NCBI RefSeq assembly: GCF_016907755.1 | Contig: NZ_JAFBCN010000001.1 | Coordinates: forward strand, 3,286,001 to 3,350,000 | From: Cellulosimicrobium cellulans | GTDB lineage: Bacteria; Actinomycetota; Actinomycetes; Actinomycetales; Cellulomonadaceae | Direction: 5' to 3' | DNA length: 64,000 nucleotides | Shown: piece by piece, positions 1-7,988 of the stretch | How positions within the stretch are numbered: the first letter of the stretch is position 1 | Layout: every line of letters starts with the position of its first letter | The notes under the pieces: model-generated | What the model was told of the DNA's origin: nothing | The model's input: the letters and a program-made list of their open reading frames with translations, nothing else | Database searches by the model: none | Program-made: the position numbers and the translations under genes

Positions 1-175
1 CGTAGGTGAACGCAGGCACGAGCGCCTGAGGGAACAGGTACCACCGCATGGTCGCCTCGGCGAACGTCAGGAACACCATGGCCAGAGCGTTGACGGCCAG
101 GGGCAACGACGTCGCGTGCCGGACCGCGCGTTGCTGCGCCTGGATCGCTGCCACGTACTCCGGTGCGCTGGTCAT
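1..175 (-). CDS. Partial small membrane protein (C-terminus off the window)
   Basis: Reading from an ATG at 175 toward the window edge gives 58 residues beginning MTSAPEYVAAIQAQ and continuing into a hydrophobic stretch (about residues 27-45, rich in L, A, V, F), then MRWYLFPQ. This looks like the first transmembrane segment of a membrane protein, but it is too short to assign a family. The gene is cut by the window start, so its length is unknown. Upstream of the ATG there is only a weak purine stretch. The 238 bases between this start and vsr contain no convincing gene; they probably hold divergent promoters for this gene and for vsr. The call rests on an uninterrupted frame with a plausible N-terminus and hydrophobicity only. 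Confidence 0.45.
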   Translation of the reverse strand, partial: MTSAPEYVAAIQAQQRAVRHATSLPLAVNALAMVFLTFAEATMRWYLFPQALVPAFTY

Positions 176-413
176 GGATTCACTCGGCCTGACCGAGCAA
201 GTGTCGTCAACAAGCCGCGCGGCCCGGACCTACAACGACGCAGCCAGCCACGTGAGACGTCCTCTAAACCTCGCTTACGCCATCATCTGCTGGCGCAAAC
301 TCCCCGGCTAACCATTCTGAAACGAGCTCTCATAAGCCTTCCTCGGGTTGGGCCTTCGCGAGGACTTCCTCGGAACGCCACGCAGACACCCCCGCGCGCG
401 CCAGGATGGGGGT

Positions 414-848
414 ATGGCTGATCACCTCAGCAGAGAGGGCCGCTCACGGAACATGGCCGCGATCCGGGCGAAGGACACCAAGCCGGAGCTCGCACTGCGC
501 CTGACACTCCGGCAGGCCGGTGCGACTGGATACCGCGTGCACCGCAGGGACCTGCCGGGTCGGCCCGACATCGCCTTCATCCGTTGGAAGGTCGCCGTGT
601 TCGTCGACGGCGTGTTCTGGCACGGGCACCCGGATCACTGGAACCCGGCGAAGGCGTCCTCCGACTATTGGCGGCAGAAGATCGCGCGCAACATCGAGCG
701 GGACCGGGCCGCTGACACAGCCCTTGCGGAACTCGGCTGGCGCGTGATCAGGGTGTGGGACGTCGACGTCCGTGCCCGGCCCGGCGAGTGTGTGCAACAG
801 GTTATCCAAGCGCTGCGAGAGGCAGGCAAGCCGCTAGCTGGGGCCTGA
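414..848 (+). CDS. vsr: Very short patch repair endonuclease (Vsr)
   Basis: Vsr nicks DNA 5' of the T in T:G mismatches that arise when 5-methylcytosine deaminates, and so accompanies C5 methyltransferases such as the one at 5,744-6,769. The 144-residue protein begins MADHLSREGRSRNM and carries the family signatures RSRNMAAIRAKDTKPE (residues 11-26), DLPGRPD with catalytic Asp52, GVFWHGH with His70 and His72, NIERD and LGWRVIRVW. ATG 414 is preferred over the in-frame ATG 348 because homology starts there and a purine-rich GGATGGGGG lies just upstream. Where many Vsr proteins have cysteines in the zinc-binding stretch (GCFWHGC type) this one has GVFWHGH, so zinc binding may differ. It converges on the minus-strand gene ending at 864, only 15 nt away. 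Confidence 0.9.
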   Translation: MADHLSREGRSRNMAAIRAKDTKPELALRLTLRQAGATGYRVHRRDLPGRPDIAFIRWKVAVFVDGVFWHGHPDHWNPAKASSDYWRQKIARNIERDRAADTALAELGWRVIRVWDVDVRARPGECVQQVIQALREAGKPLAGA

Positions 849-863
849 GCCGCGAGACCTCCG

Positions 864-1697
864 TCACCAGGCCGGGACCCGGGCCGCCGCATCGTCCCCG
901 AGCTGGGGTACCCCGCTGACGATCACCCCGGCGGGGACCTCGAGCTTAACCGCCTCCCAACTCCCGAACGGGCTAGCATCGCCGGGGACGTTCGCGTCGA
1001 TCCACTCGCGCGGAACGTGTCCTACCCCGGCGATCTCCATCTCAGGGGTCAGCCGGACGGTCACGAACAACCAGCGGCTGTCCCGGACCATCACGCCGTA
1101 TTCGTGCCGCGACAGGTACGCGGTGAAGCGCCCGGAGCGCGTCGTGGACTTCACCTCCAGGTGCGCCGTGACTGCGCCGTGGGCGAAGGCGATGTCGTAG
1201 CCGAATCCGTCAGACCACGCCGCCACGTGGTCGACGCGGGCACCCGGGCACTCCCCGAGGAGGGCCACGAGGGCCCCCTCCCCGGCCGCCCCCACTTGCT
1301 CACGGGCAGCCGTGTCGACCTTGCCCCAGCTCGACATGACTTGCCCAAACACCTCGTCGGCATCCAGCCCGAGCGCAACTCCCACAGACACGATGTCGGA
1401 GGGCAGCTCGTCCGGCGAGCGGACAAGCTGGTCGGCGTCCTGCACCCACGGCGGCGCCACCCGCTCGAAGATCGTGCTCAGCACCCTTGTCGCCGGTGGC
1501 ACCTGCGATCCCCGGTGCTCGAGGAGTCCCAGGTCCTTCAGCCAGGTCAGGGCGGTCGCGTACTGGGTGGGTGTGAGTTCGCTGTACTGCTCGTGCGTGG
1601 TGAGCAGAGCCTGTGCGCGCGGGATGCCACCGCTCGACGGGAGTACCTCCAGCCAGCGCTTCGCAGCGAGCAGGACCGGCTCAGGAGGCAGGCGCAC
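864..1697 (-). CDS. DUF3883-like PD-(D/E)xK nuclease-fold protein
   Basis: A 277-residue protein with two parts. Residues about 1-130 are helical and resemble a winged-helix/adaptor region. Residues about 138-235 look like a DUF3883/Mrr-type nuclease fold: Glu140 in GAAGEGAL, Asp168 in GFGYDI and the E-x-K pair Glu181/Lys183 in LEVKSTT, followed by LSRHEY and a tryptophan-rich strand. DUF3883 domains occur at the ends of defence helicases and restriction proteins. The start overlaps the stop of the helicase gene by 17 nt, so it is almost certainly co-translated with it as the third gene of a ParB-like/helicase/nuclease operon. Likely role: nuclease or DNA-sensing subunit of the helicase. Seen: motif spacing. 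Inferred: activity and substrate. Confidence 0.7.
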   Translation of the reverse strand: MRLPPEPVLLAAKRWLEVLPSSGGIPRAQALLTTHEQYSELTPTQYATALTWLKDLGLLEHRGSQVPPATRVLSTIFERVAPPWVQDADQLVRSPDELPSDIVSVGVALGLDADEVFGQVMSSWGKVDTAAREQVGAAGEGALVALLGECPGARVDHVAAWSDGFGYDIAFAHGAVTAHLEVKSTTRSGRFTAYLSRHEYGVMVRDSRWLFVTVRLTPEMEIAGVGHVPREWIDANVPGDASPFGSWEAVKLEVPAGVIVSGVPQLGDDAAARVPAW

Positions 1698-3510
1698 GGA
1701 GGTGGCCCATCAGCGCCTCGAGGTCGCCGCGGTCGAGGCCGCCCCCGGCCGCGGGCTCCTCATCCAGATCAGCAAGCTGCTGCACGGCGGGGTCGTCGAG
1801 GATTCCGCCCATGAACGTGAGCTTGGCCGCCAGCCGCGCGGTGACGACCTCGTCGATCGTGCCCTCGGAGGCGAGCACCGTGATGCGCGTGGCAACGTCG
1901 TGCCGCAGCCCGAGGCGGTGGATCCGGTCAAGGCTTTGCAGGAAGCGTCCCGCGGCGAAGTCGCGGTCCACGTAGACGGCGTCGTGGCACTCGTGGTGGA
2001 GGCTTATCCCCTCGCCGAGCGTCGCGGGGTTGGACAGCAACACCATGCAGTCCGGATCGCTCTGGAACCGCCGGATCTGCTCCTCGCGATCCGGGGTGCC
2101 GCCGTGCACCATGGCAGGGCCGAACTGCCCGAGGATGCGCTGCAGGGTGTTGAGGCTCCGGATGAATGTCGACCACACCAGGGTCTTGCGCCCCTGCGCC
2201 GCGTTCTCGCGAACGATCGCGAGAACCTCGTGGTACTTCGGCGACATCTCGTAGGCCGGCAGGTCCTGCATCAGCTCGTAGAGCGACGATCCCTCCGGGA
2301 CCGCGAGCGGCGCTACCTGGTAGGCCAGCGGCTCGTACCTGGTCGTTCCGACCGTCAGCAGGGCAGGGCTGGTGGCCGCCATCAGCATGTAGATGAGGAT
2401 ACGGCCCAGCGCCTGGAAGTCACCCTCGGCGCCGGCCGCCCGTGCGGAGAACTGCCCCAGCAAGGCCTCGTAGATCTCGGCGTGGAGCGGCGGGAGCGGG
2501 ACGGTGCGGATCGATGTGTCCACAGGAGGCAGATCGAGTTCGCTCTTGGTCGTCCGGGTGAACAGGGGCTTGAGTGCGCGGCTGGCCGCGGAGAGGTCTC
2601 CGCCAGCCACCGCCCGCAGGACGCTCTGGCGTCCGGTGCCGGGCCAGACGAACCCGAAGAGGTTCTCGAGGTCCCGGACGCCATTCGGGGCTGGCGTCCC
2701 GGTGAGAATGAGCCGCCGCCGTGCGCGTGGGCCCAGCGCCAGGCAGGCAGCTCCGTACGCGCCTTCCGCGCCGAGCTTCATCCGGTGCGCCTCATCCAGG
2801 ATGATCATGGACGGCCGCTCGGTCAGCCAGCGCCCGAGCGAGGTGACGAGGTTCGGCAGCCGCTCGTAGTTCACGATGATCGCGTCCGCAGTCCCAGACG
2901 GGACACCGTCCGAGACCTCCATAACGAGCGGCGGCTGGAGGCACTCGGTATTCTCCTCCTCCCACGCGCCGTAGGCAGATTTCGGCCCGACGATGAGCAG
3001 CCGCTCGATGCCATCGTGGTGGCGCAGTGCCTGATACACGGCCAGGCCGACCCGGGTCTTGCCGGCACCCGGCACCGAGAAGTTCGCCCCGTGCCGCAGC
3101 GACAGCAGCTTCGCGATGTCGCGGCGCTGGAATGCTGTGAGACCGCCGGTCCACGCCGGGCCAAGGAGCCCAGGAAGGACATCCTCGCTGACCGCGGGCG
3201 GCGCCTCCGGGGAGTCCAGCCGCGCCGACACGGTCTGCGCGTCCTGCAGCGAGTCCACAACCAACGCCTCAAGCTGCGGGTCCCAGGCGACCTGGCCGTC
3301 ATCCTTGTGGGGCCACCGGTTCAGCACGCCCAGATTGGTCAGAAGGTCGTCGAGCTCCACTTCGACGCTGCCCGGCGTGCGCTGGGTGCTGGACTGGAAG
3401 CCGACAGCCAGCCGGCGGAGATCACCCTCCATGCCTGGACGCGCTGTGAGTCGCGCTCGCGTCACCTCGGACGCGAGCCCGATGGCGAGGCTCGGGGCGT
3501 CGCTTGCCAT
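1681..3510 (-). CDS. SNF2-family DEAH helicase/translocase
   Basis: A 609-residue superfamily 2 ATPase. Walker A is SVPGAGKTRVG (GAGKT at 148-152), Walker B is ILDEAH (239-242), motif III is LTGTPAPN, and the C-terminal lobe has VWSTF and the arginine-finger region QSLDRIHRLG. This is the SNF2/Rad54-type arrangement used in defence systems to translocate on duplex DNA. The first ~120 residues match no family I recognise. The ATG at 3510 overlaps the stop of the ParB-like gene as TGATG; a longer upstream frame (to 3687) is read through the other gene and is rejected. It overlaps the DUF3883 gene downstream, so all three probably form one complex. DISARM DrmD is also SNF2-like, but this protein is shorter and lies outside the drm operon. 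Confidence 0.8.
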   Translation of the reverse strand: MASDAPSLAIGLASEVTRARLTARPGMEGDLRRLAVGFQSSTQRTPGSVEVELDDLLTNLGVLNRWPHKDDGQVAWDPQLEALVVDSLQDAQTVSARLDSPEAPPAVSEDVLPGLLGPAWTGGLTAFQRRDIAKLLSLRHGANFSVPGAGKTRVGLAVYQALRHHDGIERLLIVGPKSAYGAWEEENTECLQPPLVMEVSDGVPSGTADAIIVNYERLPNLVTSLGRWLTERPSMIILDEAHRMKLGAEGAYGAACLALGPRARRRLILTGTPAPNGVRDLENLFGFVWPGTGRQSVLRAVAGGDLSAASRALKPLFTRTTKSELDLPPVDTSIRTVPLPPLHAEIYEALLGQFSARAAGAEGDFQALGRILIYMLMAATSPALLTVGTTRYEPLAYQVAPLAVPEGSSLYELMQDLPAYEMSPKYHEVLAIVRENAAQGRKTLVWSTFIRSLNTLQRILGQFGPAMVHGGTPDREEQIRRFQSDPDCMVLLSNPATLGEGISLHHECHDAVYVDRDFAAGRFLQSLDRIHRLGLRHDVATRITVLASEGTIDEVVTARLAAKLTFMGGILDDPAVQQLADLDEEPAAGGGLDRGDLEALMGHLRAPAS

Positions 3511-4916
3511 CACCTGGACCGGACGGCGTCGAGGAGCCAAGCTACGCCTTCCCCGGGCGCCGTGAACGTGCGGCCGGCCTGACGGGCGAGGATCTCCAGG
3601 CTCTCGCGGAGGACGATGAGGGCGTCGTCGAACGCCTCCTCGTCGAGCGCACGCTTGGCCTTCGCCTCCGCGAACTCGTTCGCGCACTGGGTCACATACT
3701 CTGCCGCGTCGGTCAGCCGCTCGGGTACCTGGGTCTGCCGCTTGACCAGTTCTGCGTTCTGCCCGGCCAGCTTCACAGCGAAGTCGAACGTCTCGCGTGC
3801 CTGCTTCACCACGGCAGATGCCCTGGCGACATCCTCCGGTGTCGCGCTCTTGCCATCACTCGCGATCGCCTTGGCGCGCAGAAGCTGGTCCGTGAGCGCT
3901 TCCGCTGCAGCCGAACTGCTGCTCTGACCCGGCAGGATCGCCCCGTGGATCCCCGGCACCGACAAGGGCTCCGCAGAGGCCACGCTGGGCTTGAGCTCCT
4001 CGGGGAGACGGCGCTCGAGGTAGCGGGTGTGGAAGTCCTCCTCGGCGAGTCGCAGGGACGTCTTCGGGTAGTCGAGCAGCACCATCGCGAGGCGCGACTG
4101 CTTGAGGCGGTTCGCGGCGTCGGAGTCGGTCGTAGCGAGCTTGGTGTAGTCGCGGTGGAGCTCGCGCAGCTTCTCCTGGTGCTGCTCGAAATCGATCAGC
4201 CGCAGGGAGGCGCCGTCAGCGGTCTTGCTGCGGTCGATCGCCTCGAGGATGAGTGCGTACACCCAGCGGTCCCGCTGGAGGGTCGCCAGCTTGATATTGA
4301 AGTCCTTGGCGACGTCGGCCTCCGAGCGCCCGCGGGCGAGCTCCTCGTCGATCGCGATCAGCCGGTTGATGTAGGAGTAGTCGCGCCGACGGTCCTTGCG
4401 GAGTTGCAGGGAGAGCTCGACATCGTTGATGTCCTGGCGCGAGGTGTCCTCGGGCAGGACGCCGACCCTGATGTTCGCGACACCGAGCTCCTTCAGCGCA
4501 GCGGCTCGGGTATTACCGTCCACGAGGATCCCGTGCGGGCTGACGATGCCCGGCTCACGCTGCCCGGAGTCGTCCAGCTCGTCCATGAGGGCGATGAAGT
4601 CGGGGTCGGTCTGGTCAGGGTTGGAGGGCCTCTGCTTGAGCAGGTCGCGGAGGTAGTCCTGGGCCTCCTGCCCCCAGGGGTCCTCGTCGAGGTTCTCGTT
4701 CCGCTCGGGGTCCAGCGTGCGCTGGGCGCGAATCCGGTGGGTGTCGGGGTTGAAGTAGAGCATCTCGACGGGCATCGAGATCACGTAGAGGTGCCGCTGC
4801 TCGCCGCGCCAGTCGATCGTGACCTTGGCACCGTCCTCAACCATCGCCTGCTTCAGCCGCTGGCTGATAATCTGCCTGATCTCCTCCCCCTTGGGAGGGA
4901 TGCCGAAGCCGGCCAT
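3510..4916 (-). CDS. ParB/sulfiredoxin-fold protein
   Basis: A 468-residue protein. The ParB-type motif HGILVDGNTRAAALKELG sits at residues 129-145 (GNTR at 134-137), followed by a helical HTH-like stretch (RRDYSYINRL, ADVAKDF) and a long charged C-terminal half. ParB/Srx folds bind CTP or ATP, and some act as nucleases. Away from a ParA gene they are found in defence and phage loci rather than chromosome segregation. ATG 4916 follows GAAGGAGAG with good spacing and is preferred over an upstream in-frame start at 4982. It is the first gene of the minus-strand operon ParB-like / SNF2 helicase / DUF3883 protein, transcribed divergently from the HNH-like gene at 5038. Function in the system is unknown. 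Confidence 0.7.
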   Translation of the reverse strand: MAGFGIPPKGEEIRQIISQRLKQAMVEDGAKVTIDWRGEQRHLYVISMPVEMLYFNPDTHRIRAQRTLDPERNENLDEDPWGQEAQDYLRDLLKQRPSNPDQTDPDFIALMDELDDSGQREPGIVSPHGILVDGNTRAAALKELGVANIRVGVLPEDTSRQDINDVELSLQLRKDRRRDYSYINRLIAIDEELARGRSEADVAKDFNIKLATLQRDRWVYALILEAIDRSKTADGASLRLIDFEQHQEKLRELHRDYTKLATTDSDAANRLKQSRLAMVLLDYPKTSLRLAEEDFHTRYLERRLPEELKPSVASAEPLSVPGIHGAILPGQSSSSAAAEALTDQLLRAKAIASDGKSATPEDVARASAVVKQARETFDFAVKLAGQNAELVKRQTQVPERLTDAAEYVTQCANEFAEAKAKRALDEEAFDDALIVLRESLEILARQAGRTFTAPGEGVAWLLDAVRSR

Positions 4917-5037
4917 GGAGGCTCTCCTTCTTGCTCGTGTTCGCGGCGAAAACTGGATCCCGCGCATCCTTGCAAAGGGCACCGACAGTTCTCAACAGAT
5001 CAGTAGGGTGAACGCCGTACGAGGGAGGCACAGCTCA
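4917..5037. promoter_or_regulatory. Divergent promoter region between two defence transcripts
   Basis: These 121 bases separate the ParB-like gene (minus) and the HNH-like gene (plus). Both start codons have good Shine-Dalgarno sequences: GAAGGAGAG before ATG 4916 and GAGGGAGG (5021-5028) before GTG 5038. Promoters for both transcripts must lie here or just inside the flanking genes. I see no clear -35/-10 pair or operator. Confidence 0.5.
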
Positions 5038-5730
5038 GTGCAGCAGCCAGCATGGGACGACCCGAGTGCGGGAGGGGCCATGATCCGCGGAGCGCTGTGG
5101 CTCGTGCAGATCATCGGCGAGGGCAACACCTTCACGAAGAACCAGCTGCGGGATGCCTTCCCAGGAGTTTCCCAGGTGGACCGCCGGATCCGGGACCTCC
5201 GCGACTACGGGTGGGTCGTGTACTCCAGCGCCGAGGACGCCACCCTTCTCCGCGAGGACCAGCGCTTTGTGAAGGCCGGCGTTCCTGTCTGGGACCCCAG
5301 GGCTCGGCGTGCGAACGCACCTGAGAAGGCCATGAGCGCCAAGGAGCGCCAGGCGGTGCTCGCCCGTGACGGGCACATGTGTACGCTGTGCGGCATCGCC
5401 GGCGGCGAGCCCTATCCCGACGACCCAATTGTGACTGCAGTGCTGGCAGTGTCCCGGCGCGCCGTCGTCTCGGACGACGGGCGGGAGAGCCAGGCACTGG
5501 TGACCGAGTGCAAGAGGTGCCGGTCCGGCGACGCCCCCGCGCCGCTGGACGCTCAGGGTGCGGTCGCCGCGGCCACTGACCTGAGCCCGGGCGAGCTGCG
5601 ACGGCTGCTCCGGTGGATGGAGCGGGGCCGCCGGGGCGCTACCGAGCTCGACCGGGCCTGGGCGGCATACCTGCGTGTGCCTCCCGACGAGCGAAGGCAG
5701 GTCGGGGAGCGGCTCCGCGAGGCCCAGTAG
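5038..5730 (+). CDS. HNH-like zinc protein with N-terminal winged helix
   Basis: A 230-residue protein starting at GTG 5038, nine bases after a strong GAGGGAGG. Residues 15-70 look like a winged helix (NQLRDAFPGVSQVDRRIRDL, DYGWVVY). Residues about 100-163 look like a degenerate HNH/zinc module: Cys115-x2-Cys118 in HMCTLCG and Cys158-x2-Cys161 in TECKRCRSGD. The central His-x2-Pro segment of active HNH nucleases is missing; VLAVSRRAV stands at the corresponding place. It may therefore bind DNA without cutting, or use a diverged active site. It ends 13 nt before the convergent methyltransferase gene. Winged-helix/HNH proteins are often the restriction partner of C5 methyltransferases, so it may be a second effector beside the NaeI-family enzyme. 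Confidence 0.6.
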   Translation: MQQPAWDDPSAGGAMIRGALWLVQIIGEGNTFTKNQLRDAFPGVSQVDRRIRDLRDYGWVVYSSAEDATLLREDQRFVKAGVPVWDPRARRANAPEKAMSAKERQAVLARDGHMCTLCGIAGGEPYPDDPIVTAVLAVSRRAVVSDDGRESQALVTECKRCRSGDAPAPLDAQGAVAAATDLSPGELRRLLRWMERGRRGATELDRAWAAYLRVPPDERRQVGERLREAQ

Positions 5731-5743
5731 CGGGACGCCGTCC

Positions 5744-6769
5744 TCAGGCAGCACCTTCCGACGCGATGCGGCTGTCCCGGGAAGCCCATCCGGGCTCGAG
5801 CGCGTCGCGGATCGCGATTCCCATCGCCCGCGCCACTGGTGGCGGGAACGCGTTGCCCATCGTCTTGTACGCGTTGGTCTTCCGAAGGACCTCGTCGATC
5901 TTCCATGTGTCGGGGAAGCCCTGGATGCGCGCGGCCATCCGCACGTTGAGCTTGAACGGCTTGCCTTCAGGCCAATTGGGTTCCGGGGCAACCCCATGGT
6001 TAGCCAGGCCGAGCCCGTCAACGCCGAGGCGCAGCCACTGCGCCCTCGCCCGGGTGGGGCCAAGATCGGCGCCGCCATGCTTTTCGGAACCGCCGACGAG
6101 CGTCGGCGCGATGGCAGTCGCCACCTCGGTGGCCCAGCGCTCGGCACCCTGCCAGCCGTTCGCCGCGACGAGGTCCTTGAGTGCCTCACCCACCGTGACG
6201 CGCGACCCGGCCGGGGTGACGGGTTCCGGCCAGACGAAGCGCTCGCGGTCCTGCGCGTCACGGAACGCCACGAGCACCGAGCGGGGCCGCAGCTGCGGAA
6301 CGCCGAAGTCGGCCGCGTAGACCATCTTCCAGACGGGGTCGCTGTAGCCGAGCTCCTCGAGCCGGTCGATTGTCTCCTGCCGCCAGCCCGCGAACTTGTC
6401 GTCCATGAGGCCCCTGACGTTCTCAAACATGGCGGCCCGCGGCCGGACCTCTTCGACCATGCGGAGCGCCTCGGGCCACAGGTTCCTACTGTCGGAGGCG
6501 CCCAGCTGCTTGCCCGCCTTCGATGCCGGGGTGCAGGGCACGCCGCCCGCCACGAGGTCGATGTCGTGGCCTCGGAATTCACGGAAGTCGACGTCGCGCA
6601 CGTCCTTACGCTCGACGCGCCACCCGGGCTCGTTCGCCTCGAGGATCTTGCATGCTGGCTCCCAGTACTCAACGAGCAGCTTGTGCTCGTAGCCCGCCTG
6701 CTCTAGGCCGAGCGCCTGGCCACCGGCACCCGCGCAGATTTCAATCGAGGTGAGGGAGCGGCTCGTCAT
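5744..6769 (-). CDS. dcm: DNA (cytosine-5-)-methyltransferase
   Basis: A 341-residue C5 methyltransferase that transfers a methyl group from S-adenosylmethionine to cytosine. Motif I is EICAGAGGQALGLEQAG (10-26), motif IV GGVPCTPAS with catalytic Cys79, motif VI FENVRG (Glu117), motif VIII region QLRPRSVLVAFR, and motif X GNAFPPPVARAMG near the C-terminus with IQGFPDTWKI just before it. The ATG at 6769 gives the canonical N-terminus. The target-recognition region is short, so the recognition site cannot be read from the sequence. NaeI-family nucleases are often paired with methylases of GCCGGC-type sites; that is a guess here. It is divergent from the NaeI-family gene (137 nt gap), and Vsr in the same island supports real 5mC formation. 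Confidence 0.92.
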   Translation of the reverse strand: MTSRSLTSIEICAGAGGQALGLEQAGYEHKLLVEYWEPACKILEANEPGWRVERKDVRDVDFREFRGHDIDLVAGGVPCTPASKAGKQLGASDSRNLWPEALRMVEEVRPRAAMFENVRGLMDDKFAGWRQETIDRLEELGYSDPVWKMVYAADFGVPQLRPRSVLVAFRDAQDRERFVWPEPVTPAGSRVTVGEALKDLVAANGWQGAERWATEVATAIAPTLVGGSEKHGGADLGPTRARAQWLRLGVDGLGLANHGVAPEPNWPEGKPFKLNVRMAARIQGFPDTWKIDEVLRKTNAYKTMGNAFPPPVARAMGIAIRDALEPGWASRDSRIASEGAA

Positions 6770-6906
6770 AGCCGTAGCCTACGGTCCGCGGGCCAGATCC
6801 CGAGCAGGCACGCCGTCGAACACATGTTCGATACATCGGGAAGGCCTTCTTGAGTCCAGCCGGGATTCGGGTCACGCCGACGCGGGTGTTGCACTAGCCT
6901 CGCCAG

Positions 6907-7854
6907 GTGCCGCCAAGACCGCCAGCCGTGACACCCGGGTCCATGTGCCAGCCAGATATGCGGAAGGGCGTCCGGGCGCCGGCCCACGTGATCCTCGATC
7001 CTCAGCAGGACTCGGAGCTCCAGGCGGTCTACCAGTGGCTGACGGCGCAGCCGGTCGAGGACCTCCTCCGGATCGCAGCCGATGACGCCGTGCAGTACGT
7101 GCTCGACGGGGCGCGCACGTGGCGGTTCGACCTGCTAGACCCGCGCGTCGACTCCGACGAGCGGTCGTCTGTGGGCACCAAGCTCCAGTACCACGTCATC
7201 GAGCGCCTCGGCCTGCAGAAGGTACCGCCCCTGGACACGGAGATAGCCGGGGTGCCCGTCGAAATCAAAGGCACCGTCAAGGACGCCACCGCGCCCTGGA
7301 TGATCCCGCGGGAGGGCCAGTGCCAGGTCACCCTGATGATCCGGATCGACCCGAAGGCCCACAGGTTCGCCGCGTGGCTCATGCGCACCCATCGGGCATG
7401 GCTCAGCGGCGGGAAGGGCAACCAGGACCTGAAGCGGTCGCCCCTGGTCGGCCCATTCAGGGCGTATGCCCTGCCGGTAGTGACGTGGGCCGACCTGCCG
7501 CCGCAGCCGCTGAAGCTACTCACGCTCAGCCAGCTCCAGACCGTCTTCGGGACCGACGGCCTCCGGAAGCGGGCCACGGCGCTGTTCCGGTTCCTGCCCG
7601 AGGTCGTGATCCCGCGGTCGGCACTGGCAACCGTCGGTGCCAACCTGGACGACCCCATGAAGCGGATCCGCGAGGCGAAGCAGACGCTCCGCGACCACCA
7701 TGACCTCATCGTGCTCGTAGGCAAGTGGGTCGACGAGCGGGCGGCAGCCCGCACCTTCGGGCACGTGATCGGTCCCGAGGACTGGGTTGCAGTCCCGCTG
7801 GCACGCTTTCTCGCTACCGGAATCACCGTGCCGCCGCTACGGCTCAAGGCTTGA
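6907..7854 (+). CDS. NaeI-family type II restriction endonuclease
   Basis: A protein of up to 315 residues matching the NaeI family. The core reads YVLDGARTWRFDLL (65-77), SSVGTKLQYHVIERLGLQ (87-104), LDTEIAGVPVEIKGT (109-123) and WMIPREGQCQVTL. This parallels the NaeI-family pattern in which an acidic residue, Asp-(x)8-Asp/Glu-x-Lys, forms the active site: Glu99, Asp110, Glu119, Lys121 here. The usual D-x-K is E-x-K, which PD-(D/E)xK nucleases tolerate. The C-terminal half would be the topoisomerase-like/effector DNA-binding domain. GTG 6907 is the longest start; ATG 6943 or 6958 are also possible and neither has a clear Shine-Dalgarno sequence. The gene is divergent from the C5 methyltransferase, as expected for a restriction-modification pair. 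Confidence 0.75.
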   Translation: MPPRPPAVTPGSMCQPDMRKGVRAPAHVILDPQQDSELQAVYQWLTAQPVEDLLRIAADDAVQYVLDGARTWRFDLLDPRVDSDERSSVGTKLQYHVIERLGLQKVPPLDTEIAGVPVEIKGTVKDATAPWMIPREGQCQVTLMIRIDPKAHRFAAWLMRTHRAWLSGGKGNQDLKRSPLVGPFRAYALPVVTWADLPPQPLKLLTLSQLQTVFGTDGLRKRATALFRFLPEVVIPRSALATVGANLDDPMKRIREAKQTLRDHHDLIVLVGKWVDERAAARTFGHVIGPEDWVAVPLARFLATGITVPPLRLKA

Positions 7855-7988
7855 GAATCTGTCCCCAGAGGCTGGCAGGCCCAGTGCCCACGGCCCCCAT
7901 CGATGGGTGACGCCGAACTCGGCGTGAGCTCGGCACCATTGAGAAGACCGTCGAGGGGTGTCCAGGCTGCGTCATACCGGGCCGTGAA

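Noticed and set aside
1681-3510. Assigning the SNF2 helicase as DrmD
   Set aside because: It is too short, lies five kilobases beyond the drm operon and is translationally coupled to ParB-like and DUF3883 genes instead.
3510-4916. Chromosome-partitioning ParB
   Set aside because: No parA, no parS-like sites and a non-canonical motif; the context is a defence operon.
5744-6769. Assigning the C5 methyltransferase as DrmMII of the DISARM-like operon
   Set aside because: It is on a separate transcript, 1.7 kb beyond the end of the drm operon, divergent from a NaeI-family nuclease and accompanied by Vsr, so the restriction pairing is the simpler explanation. A shared role remains possible.
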